Shown here: positions 1 to 6,942 of the stretch, piece after piece
Layout: the number at the start of each line of letters is the position of its first letter
Numbering within the stretch: the first letter of the stretch is position 1
Assembly: GCA_964516295.1 (NCBI GenBank)
Contig: CAZEYT010000061.1
Coordinates: forward strand, 1 to 16,550
Length of the DNA: 16,550 nucleotides
Source: CAZEYT01 sp964516295
Lineage (GTDB): Bacteria > Verrucomicrobiota > Verrucomicrobiia > Chthoniobacterales > Terrimicrobiaceae
Direction: 5' to 3'
Translations under genes and position numbers: made by a program
The notes under the pieces: model-generated
What the model saw: only the letters and a program-made list of their open reading frames with translations
Told to the model about the DNA's origin: nothing
Databases searched by the model: none

Positions 1-1
1 A

Positions 2-1702
2 CCCAGTGTCGCCGGCCCCAAACGCCCGCAGGATCGCATCGATCTCCCGGAACTTGGCGGTGCCTTCGCAAACCTGCTCACGACGCCGGTGGCCGAGGGA
101 GGCTATGGAAAAGCCGCCACAGACCTCGGCCGCACGGCGAGTCTGAAATTGAATGGCGTGACCAACGGACAGGAGTCTGAAATGGTGGCCGACCGACCGA
201 CACCGGATGCGGTTTCCGAAATGCCAAAGTCGCCCTATCACGAGGAACACTCGACGATTCGCGACGGGTCGGTTCTCATCGCGGCGATCACCAGCTGCAC
301 GAATACCAGCAATCCGAGTGTGATGCTCGGGGCCGGACTGTTGGCGAAAAAGGCCGTTGAACGCGGACTCCGCGTCGATCCGACCGTGAAAACCTCGCTC
401 GCCCCGGGATCCCGCGTGGTGAAGGACTATCTTGAGAAAACCGGACTTCAGCCATATCTCGACCAGCTCGGCTTTCAGATCGTCGGCTACGGGTGCACAA
501 CCTGCATCGGGAATTCCGGTCCCCTCAATCCGGAAATCGAAACCGCCATCGTCCAAAACGACCTCGTCACTGCGGCCGTCCTCTCCGGAAACCGGAACTT
601 CGAAGCCCGTATCCATCAAAACATCCGCGCAAATTTCCTGATGTCCCCGCCGCTGGTCGTCGCCTTCGCCCTGGCGGGCCGCGTTGATCTCGATCTCTCG
701 AAAGATCCCATCGCCACGGACAAAGATGGGGTGGCCGTTTATCTCAAGGATCTCTGGCCGAGCCTCGAGGAAGTCCGCAACGAGATGCAATCCGCTCTCA
801 AACCCGAAGTCTTCCAAAAACTGTACACCGACTTCGCAGAGCAAAACCCGAAGTGGAACGAAGTTCCTGCCAGCACGGGACAGATCTACGAGTGGGATCG
901 TTCCAGCACCTACATCCAAGAGCCGCCGTTTTTCACCGACTTCGGCATGGAGGCGGGATCAATTTCAAACATCACCGGAGCTCGCGCGATGGGAATCTTT
1001 GGCGACTCGGTCACGACCGACCACATCTCTCCTGCCGGTGCCATCAAGGCTTCGTCACCCGCCGGAAAGTATCTCCTCGAAAACGGCATCGATGCGGTCG
1101 ACTTCAACAGCTACGGCAGCCGCCGGGGTAATGATCGCGTCATGACCCGCGGAACGTTTGCGAATGTTCGAATCAAAAATCTCATGATCCCACCGAAGCC
1201 CGACGGCACCCGTGTGGAGGGCGGATTGACCATTTTCCAGCCGGATGGCGAGCAGATGAGTATTTACGATGCCTGTATCAAATATCAATCCCAAGCCGTT
1301 CCGCTTGTGGTGTTTGCCGGCCATGAGTATGGCACTGGATCAAGCCGCGACTGGGCCGCAAAGGGCACCCGGCTGCTTGGGGTGAAAGCGGTCGTCGCCC
1401 AGAGCTTCGAACGCATCCATCGCTCGAACTTGGTGGGAATGGGCGTTCTTCCCCTCCAGTTTGCGGAGGGAGTCAGCGCGCAGACCTTGGGACTGGACGG
1501 AACCGAGACCTTCGACATCACCGGTCTTGGGGAAACAATTCAACCGCGTCAGGATGTCACACTGGTGATCCACCGGAAAGATGCCACGACGGAGTCGGTG
1601 AGCGTCAAGTTGCGGATCGATACACCGATTGAAGTCGATTACTACCGTCACGGAGGAATCCTTCCTTTCGTTCTTCGTCAGCTGATCACCGCCGCGGCCT
1701 GA
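2..1702 (+). CDS. acnA: aconitate hydratase A, 3' part (5' end outside window)
   Basis: Aconitase of the AcnA/IRP1 type, which isomerises citrate to isocitrate in the TCA cycle in the cytoplasm. The reading frame is open from base 2, so the N-terminal third lies outside the window; 566 residues remain of a family usually near 900. The frame upstream of the GTG at 89 already reads as family sequence (PSVAGPKRPQDR), so that GTG is internal. The three [4Fe-4S] cysteine ligands are visible: Cys99 in ITSCTNTSNP, and Cys165 and Cys168 in GYGCTTCIGNSG. The swivel domain is intact: GSRRGNDRVMTRGTFAN near residue 375, GHEYGTGSSRDWAAKG near 440, and the SFERIHRSNLVGMGVLP block after it. The gene ends in TGA just before a strong hairpin and converges on the monooxygenase gene. 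Nothing suggests it is broken. Citrate synthase, the preceding enzyme of the cycle, is encoded elsewhere in the window. Confidence 0.97.
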   Translation, partial: PSVAGPKRPQDRIDLPELGGAFANLLTTPVAEGGYGKAATDLGRTASLKLNGVTNGQESEMVADRPTPDAVSEMPKSPYHEEHSTIRDGSVLIAAITSCTNTSNPSVMLGAGLLAKKAVERGLRVDPTVKTSLAPGSRVVKDYLEKTGLQPYLDQLGFQIVGYGCTTCIGNSGPLNPEIETAIVQNDLVTAAVLSGNRNFEARIHQNIRANFLMSPPLVVAFALAGRVDLDLSKDPIATDKDGVAVYLKDLWPSLEEVRNEMQSALKPEVFQKLYTDFAEQNPKWNEVPASTGQIYEWDRSSTYIQEPPFFTDFGMEAGSISNITGARAMGIFGDSVTTDHISPAGAIKASSPAGKYLLENGIDAVDFNSYGSRRGNDRVMTRGTFANVRIKNLMIPPKPDGTRVEGGLTIFQPDGEQMSIYDACIKYQSQAVPLVVFAGHEYGTGSSRDWAAKGTRLLGVKAVVAQSFERIHRSNLVGMGVLPLQFAEGVSAQTLGLDGTETFDITGLGETIQPRQDVTLVIHRKDATTESVSVKLRIDTPIEVDYYRHGGILPFVLRQLITAAA

Positions 1703-1717
1703 GGATCAGATACCACG

Positions 1718-1742
1718 CCACTTCGCGTCGGACGCGAAGTGG
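1718..1742. terminator. hairpin between convergent genes, probable bidirectional terminator
   Basis: A perfect inverted repeat with 12-base arms (CCACTTCGCGTC and GACGCGAAGTGG) around one central base lies 15 bases after the acnA stop and 6 bases before the stop of the convergent monooxygenase gene. It would fold identically in transcripts from either strand. Neither side has a run of T, so it is not a textbook intrinsic terminator. It may act with Rho or as a 3'-end stabiliser. Confidence 0.6.
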
Positions 1743-1748
1743 CCCGGA

Positions 1749-3350
1749 TTACCCGAGGGTGGACCGAAGCCAATCCTGAAGAACCCCGGCCTCGGCCGGT
1801 TGGCTGCGGAGGGCGACGTAGCCGTCGGGACGAATGAGGTAAAAAGCCGAGAGGTCCGCCCCAAACCGAGTGTGAGCGGCGCCGTGGGGATCGACGAGCC
1901 ACGTGGCGTCGGGGGCTTCATCTCCGCTCCAAACGCGAACGACTTTGATGAGGTCCCCCCACCCTTCTGCGGTGAGAGCCACGGAAGCCAGGCGATCCAC
2001 GTCGCGGTAGATGGGTTTTTTTCCTGAGAAAAGAACCAGAGTGAATCTCGGCGGTCCCCATTCGGAGAAGAGGGAGACCGGTTCCTGGCTGCGGAAGACC
2101 ACGACATCGCGCGGACGCCAGCCCGGTGCGTAACCGTGCGGTCGCCAGTCTTCCGCCCATGTATCATCCGCGGCCACAAACGTTCCGGGGGCATAGTGGA
2201 TCCCCAGCCCGGAAAGCGCTCCCGCCATTTTTCTTTTTACAAAATCCGAATGGGATGCGACCTGCACGACACGGTCGCGGACGATCTGAACAAAGCGGTT
2301 CCGGACGAAATTCGAGCGGATCATGCGTCCCGAGTCAGCCAGCACTTGTTCAGCCACGGGAGAGCGTTCGGCATGATAGCTGTCGAGAACGGCATTTTCC
2401 TCACCTTTTCCACGGGCAAGGAGGGAGAGTTTCCATGCAAGATTGAAGGCATCCTGCATGCCGGTGTTCATGCCCTGCCCGCCGGCCGGGGAATGGATAT
2501 GGGCGGCGTCTCCGGCCAGAAGGACCCGACCGTGGCGGAACGATCCGGCTTTTCGCTCGCTGATGCGAAATTTGGAGAGCCAGGAGAGATCATGCAACCG
2601 CCAACCGCCGGGTCCGCGTTTGTCGAGGATGGCCTGCATTTCGGCGAGATCGGGATCGCGGTCGTCCTCGGGGGACTCACGAGTGGCAATGACCCGCCAG
2701 ACCCCGCGGACGACGGGGAAAACAGCGAGGAGCCCGTCGTTGCCCCAGAAAAGCAGCGCGGTTGCCTCGGGGATGTCGCCCTCCACCTTCGCGTCGCAAA
2801 GGATGAATAGATCATCCAACGCTGCGCCCTCGAAGGGCACCTGAATCTGGTGTCGCACCACGCTGTGCGCACCATCGCAGCCGACGACCCATCGATAGTT
2901 CGAGGATTCGGTTTTTCCATCAGGGTGTCGGAGCGAGACAGCTACGTGGTCCGGCGTTTGCTCCAGGGCGACCAATTCGACGCCACGCTCGATGGTTTCG
3001 CCGCGCGCGATCAGGGCGTCCGTGAGGATGCGCTCGGTCTGTGATTGCGGCAGGAGCATCATTTGCGGATAGGGACTGTCCACCCCAAACCCCGCCGGAA
3101 TTTCCGCAAGGGCCTTTTTTCCATGGGAAATCCGGACGCCTTTCGCCGAGACACCACTGCCGAGGAATTGGCCTACGACCCCGAGGCCATCGAGCATTTC
3201 CAGCGCGGAACTCCACAGGGCGAGGGCTTTGGAGAGGCCGGACGGTTTCTCCAAGCGGTCGATGAGTCGAAATCCCAGCCCCTGCTTTTGACACGCCAGG
3301 GCCATTGTGAGGCCGACCGGCCCGGCTCCCACAATCAAGACATCGCTCAT
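1749..3350 (-). CDS. FAD-dependent aromatic-ring monooxygenase (class A flavoprotein, PheA/TfdB-like)
   Basis: Single-component flavoprotein hydroxylase of the class that uses NAD(P)H and O2 to hydroxylate aromatic or polyketide-like substrates; the substrate cannot be told from the sequence. The 533-residue product has the FAD-binding GAGPVG at residues 8-13, the DG motif in VVGCDGAHSVVR (about 155-166), and the GD motif in VLLAGDAAHIHSPAGGQGMN (about 276-295). A C-terminal thioredoxin-like segment (about 410-533, ending near YLIRPDGYVALRSQ) is typical of the phenol hydroxylase-like branch. The ATG giving MSDVLIVG is chosen because the Rossmann strand starts right after it; an upstream in-frame ATG at 3368 would add six residues. 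It stands alone, divergent from the SUI1 gene and convergent with acnA, with no catabolic genes or dedicated regulator beside it. Confidence 0.9.
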   Translation of the reverse strand: MSDVLIVGAGPVGLTMALACQKQGLGFRLIDRLEKPSGLSKALALWSSALEMLDGLGVVGQFLGSGVSAKGVRISHGKKALAEIPAGFGVDSPYPQMMLLPQSQTERILTDALIARGETIERGVELVALEQTPDHVAVSLRHPDGKTESSNYRWVVGCDGAHSVVRHQIQVPFEGAALDDLFILCDAKVEGDIPEATALLFWGNDGLLAVFPVVRGVWRVIATRESPEDDRDPDLAEMQAILDKRGPGGWRLHDLSWLSKFRISERKAGSFRHGRVLLAGDAAHIHSPAGGQGMNTGMQDAFNLAWKLSLLARGKGEENAVLDSYHAERSPVAEQVLADSGRMIRSNFVRNRFVQIVRDRVVQVASHSDFVKRKMAGALSGLGIHYAPGTFVAADDTWAEDWRPHGYAPGWRPRDVVVFRSQEPVSLFSEWGPPRFTLVLFSGKKPIYRDVDRLASVALTAEGWGDLIKVVRVWSGDEAPDATWLVDPHGAAHTRFGADLSAFYLIRPDGYVALRSQPAEAGVLQDWLRSTLG

Positions 3351-3450
3351 CCCGGCATCGTCCACCATTCGTTGCCAGCGTCAATCCGGAACGGGAGGAA
3401 TCGCATTCGGTCTTGCGGGAAATCAGAAAAATCTGCGATGACGGCGGCTG

Positions 3451-3816
3451 ATGAAGAAACCCCGCATCCCAGTCTCCGCTCCGCAGTCCGACTTGCAGTC
3501 CCCGTTTGCCTCCTTGGAGATCAGTGGTCTTCCGTGCGGCCCGGAGACGTCGGTGGAGCCGGAACGCCCGACACGACGCGGGCGGGTGGTCTTGCGTCGC
3601 GAAAAATCCGGCCGCGGTGGGAAAACCGTGGTCGTTGTTTCGGATTTCGACCCGGGAATTCCGACCTCAGAAATCGAAGCCTTCGCCAAACGGGCGCGGC
3701 AAAAATGCGGTTGCGGCGGTACGGTGGACGGGCGTGAGATCGAGCTCCAAGGCGATCAACCCGACCGCGTGCGGGAGTTTTTTCTCGGCGAGGGATTCCG
3801 CGTCGCGGGGGGCTGA
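3451..3816 (+). CDS. SUI1/YciH family, eIF1-like translation factor
   Basis: Bacterial member of the SUI1 (eIF1) family, whose eukaryotic relatives police start-codon choice on the small ribosomal subunit; E. coli YciH has been linked to initiation fidelity and stress. The protein has 121 residues. A variable N-terminus (1-43) is followed by a full SUI1 domain (about 44-117): RREKSGRGGKTVVVVSDF, then the family hallmark KCGCGGTVDGREIELQGDQ and DRVREFFLGEGF. The ATG at 3451 gives MKKPRIPVSAPQS, the sort of basic proline-rich leader common in this family. Its ribosome binding site is not convincing. The stop codon is followed after one base by the stop of the convergent TerB-like gene, leaving no room for an independent terminator. 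Confidence 0.9.
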   Translation: MKKPRIPVSAPQSDLQSPFASLEISGLPCGPETSVEPERPTRRGRVVLRREKSGRGGKTVVVVSDFDPGIPTSEIEAFAKRARQKCGCGGTVDGREIELQGDQPDRVREFFLGEGFRVAGG

Positions 3817-3817
3817 G

Positions 3818-4753
3818 TCAGGCCGGACCATTTCCCTGGACCATCGAGAGGATCGAGGACGGGGTGAGCGTCTTGGCCTTCTCCTGAATCTCCGGCAGAT
3901 ACTTCGTGTGCAATTCGCGGGCCTGATCCTGCAATGGCACGAACATGGCTTTGAGCGATGCAGCATCCAGGCGCCGACCTCCGGCATAATACTTCTCCGC
4001 GACGTGCCCGATGGCATAGGTGGAGGCAAACGAAAAGGCCGAACCGGTCACTTGGTCCGCGATGCGACCGGCCATCTTCCCGGCAACCTTTCGTCCCAGC
4101 CCGCGCATGAGCTGGCGGGCGAATCCCTCGACCACCTGCGAGCCAAGTCCGAGGCCGGCCGTCGCGAGAAATTCTTTGATGTGTGAGCGGTCGAGTTCGG
4201 CTCCATGGGCCTTGCCAATCCGGTAAACCATTTTCATCTGCATCGGGACGATGGCGAGCGTTGCCATGGTCTCGGGAAGAAGCTCGAGCGCACCATTGAG
4301 GATCGAGTATTTCAAAATCATCCCGCTCTGATCCGGCACAGCAACGGCCGGAGCCGCCGAGGCGACGGGAACCATCGCCACGGCATCGACTTCGTTCTGA
4401 ATTTCCCCGGCAGCCGCTTCGCCGAGTCCGAGATCTTTCTTGAGCTGATCCAGAAACTCGCGTTCGCCGGCGCTCACCGATCCCGAAGCCTCACAGACGC
4501 CCAAGGCCATCTCGTAGGCCAGGGCGCGTTCACCCGGCGTGGTAAGTGCGCCACAGACCGCTTGCATCGTAGTCCGCCCCATCAAGACTTGGCGCACCGC
4601 CGTGGCCGGATCGGCAATTCCAAGATCCTCGGCCATTCGGCGGACTTCGGCTCGCTCGGCCTCGGATTTTTCGCCGTCGGCGAAGGCAGCGTAAACGCAG
4701 AGCGTCAGGAGAGATTCGCGGGCGGTTTCGGAAGCGACGGTTGGAAGTTGCAT
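3818..4753 (-). CDS. TerB-like protein with DUF697-like C-terminal region
   Basis: A 311-residue protein without an obvious signal peptide. Residues about 8-115 resemble the TerB tellurite-resistance fold: helical, with the two acidic TerB-type segments AAFADGEKSEAE (22-33) and ASGSVSAGEREFLDQL (89-104). A linker rich in Ala, Val and Pro (about 125-142) follows. The rest (about 145-310) is helical and Gly/Ala-rich and contains TYAIGHVAEKYYAGG (245-259), which looks like the conserved end of the DUF697/YcjF-type domain usually attached to GTPases or membrane anchors; here there is no GTPase. The ATG at 4753 is chosen because it sits in TGATG, overlapping the terC stop by one base and so implying coupled translation; a longer frame reading back to 4867 would run inside terC. 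The TerB call is good; the DUF697 call is tentative. Confidence 0.8.
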   Translation of the reverse strand: MQLPTVASETARESLLTLCVYAAFADGEKSEAERAEVRRMAEDLGIADPATAVRQVLMGRTTMQAVCGALTTPGERALAYEMALGVCEASGSVSAGEREFLDQLKKDLGLGEAAAGEIQNEVDAVAMVPVASAAPAVAVPDQSGMILKYSILNGALELLPETMATLAIVPMQMKMVYRIGKAHGAELDRSHIKEFLATAGLGLGSQVVEGFARQLMRGLGRKVAGKMAGRIADQVTGSAFSFASTYAIGHVAEKYYAGGRRLDAASLKAMFVPLQDQARELHTKYLPEIQEKAKTLTPSSILSMVQGNGPA

Positions 4754-5694
4754 CAGGGCATGGAGTTGGTGTTGGGATTCAGACGACGAAAGATAATCGA
4801 GGCAATGATCGATAGCACAAGAATGCCCGCAACGACACCGAGGGAGACCATGGTGTCGATTTTCCACGGGCTGTGTGCGAGTGACATTTTCACGCCAACG
4901 AAGACCAAAATCACGCCGAGACCATATTTCAGCAACTGGAAATACGGGAGGATCCCGGACAAGGCGAAATACAGCGAGCGGAGGCCGAGGATCGCAAAGA
5001 CATTCGACGTGTAGATGATGAACGTGTCGGTCGTGATGGCAAAAATGGCGGGGATCGAATCCACGGCGAACACAAGATCGGTCACCTCAATGCACACAAG
5101 CACGCCGAAAAGCGGCGTTGCCATGAGGATGCCATTCTCCCGGACGAAGAAGTTTTGACCACGAAAGTCCTTCGTCATCGGCATCACGCGCCGCAAAAGA
5201 CGGAGCGCGATGTTTTTCTCCGGATCGATCGTATCGTGATTTCCAAAGACCATCTTGAAGCCGGTAATCACCAAAAGTGCGGCGAAGAGATAGATGATCC
5301 ACGAAAAATTCGTAATCAGCGCGGCTCCTCCGGCGATCATCGCAGCCCGCATGACCAAGGCCCCGAAAATGCCCCAAAAAAGAACCTTGTGCTGAAACTG
5401 CGGCGGCACTCCGAAGTAGGTGAACAGGACCGCGAAGACAAACACATTGTCCACCGACAGCGACTTCTCAATGAGATAGCCCGTGAGAAACTCCGTCCCT
5501 TTTTGTTGCCCCAGTGCATGGAAGACCCATGCATTGAAAATCAGCGCAAGCGTGATCCAGACCGCCGTCCAAGACAGGGCTTCACGCAGCGAAACTGTGT
5601 GGGCCTTTCGATGAAAAACTCCAAGATCGAGGGCCAGCATTCCAATGACGAAGACATTGAAAGCCACCCACCAAGAGACCGGGATCTCGCTCAT
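4753..5694 (-). CDS. TerC/Alx family integral membrane protein
   Basis: A 313-residue polytopic membrane protein of the TerC family, members of which export Mn2+ or help metalate secreted proteins (Alx, MeeF/YceF-type) and which were first named from tellurite resistance. About nine hydrophobic segments are visible. The family's acidic intramembrane motifs are intact: EKSLSVDNVFVF at 76-87 and EVTDLVFAVDSIPAIFAI at 203-220. A cytoplasmic loop rich in charged residues lies at about 152-186. The ATG at 5694 is preceded by GGGGGGA about 8 bases upstream on the minus strand. The stop overlaps the start of the TerB-like gene by one base. No yybP-ykoY manganese riboswitch, often found before such genes, fits in the 36-base gap upstream, so control is probably from the operon head. 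Confidence 0.94.
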   Translation of the reverse strand: MSEIPVSWWVAFNVFVIGMLALDLGVFHRKAHTVSLREALSWTAVWITLALIFNAWVFHALGQQKGTEFLTGYLIEKSLSVDNVFVFAVLFTYFGVPPQFQHKVLFWGIFGALVMRAAMIAGGAALITNFSWIIYLFAALLVITGFKMVFGNHDTIDPEKNIALRLLRRVMPMTKDFRGQNFFVRENGILMATPLFGVLVCIEVTDLVFAVDSIPAIFAITTDTFIIYTSNVFAILGLRSLYFALSGILPYFQLLKYGLGVILVFVGVKMSLAHSPWKIDTMVSLGVVAGILVLSIIASIIFRRLNPNTNSMP

Positions 5695-5730
5695 TTAAAG
5701 TCCCCCCGAGCGATCAAAAGGAGGGTAAGG

Positions 5731-6174
5731 TCACGAGCCGGAAACAAGCCCCGGGTTTCTGTCCAACACTTTGGCAACAAGACGGGCGTCATCCGTCAAT
5801 CCAATCTCCGGAACGGAGTCGGGAATCAAATCAATTCCCTTCAGAAGATAGCGAAGCGCCACGGCGGCCTCCGCCAGATCCTGCGGAATCGGGTCGGAAA
5901 GACCATCCACGCGGTCGGACTCGATCACACCAAGCAACGTCTCCGTACCCTCCCGCAAATCGTGGTGCTGGCGGGCCTGCTCCGAGCTTAGTTTGGCCTC
6001 GATCTGCGAGCGAAAGCGCCGAAGGCCCAGAAGATCGGCGGCCGTGATTTCCCCCCGGGCGTCCTCAATGAAGTCGTCCAAAGAAACAGCTTCACCGGGA
6101 GAACCGTGGAGCCGAACAGTGTCGGCGCGGTGGATGTGCGGGCGATGATTGGGGTGAGAGGGGGACGATGGCAT
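5731..6174 (-). CDS. DUF1232 (YkvA-type) protein
   Basis: A 147-residue protein carrying the DUF1232 signature in LRYLLKGIDLIPDSVPEIG followed by LTDDARLV (residues 107-133), the conserved Y-x-x-x-x-x-D-L-I-P-D...G-x-x-D-D pattern of YkvA-type proteins. These are usually small membrane-associated proteins of unknown function. The N-terminal 100 residues are hydrophilic and not recognised. The gene starts 6 bases after the protease gene and its ribosome binding site (GGAGAG) lies inside the end of that gene. This is the second gene of the four-gene leftward operon; TerC follows after 36 bases. Function is unknown; being bracketed by a membrane protease and a TerC protein suggests an envelope role, which is inference. 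Confidence 0.85.
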   Translation of the reverse strand: MPSSPSHPNHRPHIHRADTVRLHGSPGEAVSLDDFIEDARGEITAADLLGLRRFRSQIEAKLSSEQARQHHDLREGTETLLGVIESDRVDGLSDPIPQDLAEAAVALRYLLKGIDLIPDSVPEIGLTDDARLVAKVLDRNPGLVSGS

Positions 6175-6180
6175 AGATTA

Positions 6181-6870
6181 TTACTCTCTCCGACCCATGA
6201 GCAGCGGCAGGATGTGCCACAGAAAGTAGGCCAGAGACGTGACGAAGGCGGCGACGTAAGTCAATGCGGCGGCGTTGAGGACTTTGTTGATGCCCGCCGA
6301 TTCTGTCTGGGTGGAAAGAAGTCCACTCGTTTGGAGGGCGACCTTGGCCCGGGCGGAAGCATCGAACTCCACCGGGAGAGTCACCAAATTGAACAGCATG
6401 ATGACTCCCCATCCAGCGGCAACAATCAAGAGTCCGGTCGTCGTGTTGACAAAACCTGTGGCGATGCCGATGAGCGGCAGCCACATTACGATCTGGCTCG
6501 CAAATTGCGTTGCCCCTACCGCCGCCATGCGCAGGTGAAGCGGGAGATAGGCCCGGGCATGCTGGATCGCATGTCCGGCCTCATGAGCCGAGACGGCCAG
6601 CGCGGCGATGGAGGTGCCGCGGAAGTTGCCCGGACTCAGTACAAGCCGACGGTGGAGAGGGTCGTAATGGTCATTGAGTTCCCCCTCTTGTTCCTCAATG
6701 GCGACCCCCTCCACCCCGGCATCTTCCAATATCCGACGCGCCGCCTCGGCCCCGGTGATTCCGCTTACGGACTCCTCGGCCGCATACCGGCGATAGACAC
6801 GCTTCACGCGGGACGAGGCCCAGAACGAAAGCGCTAGTGTTCCGACAAACAGAAGAATGGCTGCGATCAT
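6181..6870 (-). CDS. YugP-like membrane zinc metallopeptidase (Zn_protease_2 type)
   Basis: A 229-residue membrane protein of the YugP family (neutral zinc metallopeptidases, PF04298-type). An N-terminal membrane segment (2-18) is followed by a soluble part with the zinc motif HEAGH at 96-100 within SAHEAGHAIQHA. The LPVEFDASARA block at 165-175 provides the probable third zinc ligand, Glu168. Further hydrophobic segments lie at about 125-164 and 201-223. Length and layout are normal for the family. It is the first gene of the leftward operon, diverging from the LysR-type gene across 72 bases. Substrates are unknown; a role in envelope quality control is inference. Confidence 0.9.
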   Translation of the reverse strand: MIAAILLFVGTLALSFWASSRVKRVYRRYAAEESVSGITGAEAARRILEDAGVEGVAIEEQEGELNDHYDPLHRRLVLSPGNFRGTSIAALAVSAHEAGHAIQHARAYLPLHLRMAAVGATQFASQIVMWLPLIGIATGFVNTTTGLLIVAAGWGVIMLFNLVTLPVEFDASARAKVALQTSGLLSTQTESAGINKVLNAAALTYVAAFVTSLAYFLWHILPLLMGRRE

Positions 6871-6942
6871 GGACGAGAACGTAGCAGTGAAGTTTCCGTT
6901 TGAGTATTACGATGTTTGGAACGTATCGTTCAGATATCCCGA
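6871..6942. promoter_or_regulatory. divergent promoter region with inverted repeat GAACG-TAT-CGTTC
   Basis: The 72-base gap between the divergently transcribed protease operon and the LysR-type gene must hold both promoters. It contains a perfect short inverted repeat, GAACG-TAT-CGTTC, at 6919-6931. A second copy of the half-site GAACGTA lies at 6877-6883, exactly 42 bases before the first, close to four helical turns. LysR-type regulators commonly control a divergent neighbour from such a site, so this is a candidate operator. No promoter boxes with a strong match are evident. Confidence 0.4.

Noticed and set aside
2136..2810. 224-codon open frame on the plus strand opposite the monooxygenase
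   Set aside because: Antisense to intact FAD-binding motifs and without family sequence of its own.
3818..5694. Tellurite-resistance or phage-defence ter island
   Set aside because: Only TerC and a TerB-like protein are present; TerD/TerZ/TerA/TerY-type partners are missing, and the neighbours are a protease and a DUF1232 protein.
5695..5730. yybP-ykoY manganese riboswitch before terC
   Set aside because: The gap is only 36 bases, too short, and the 72-base gap at the operon head shows no such structure.
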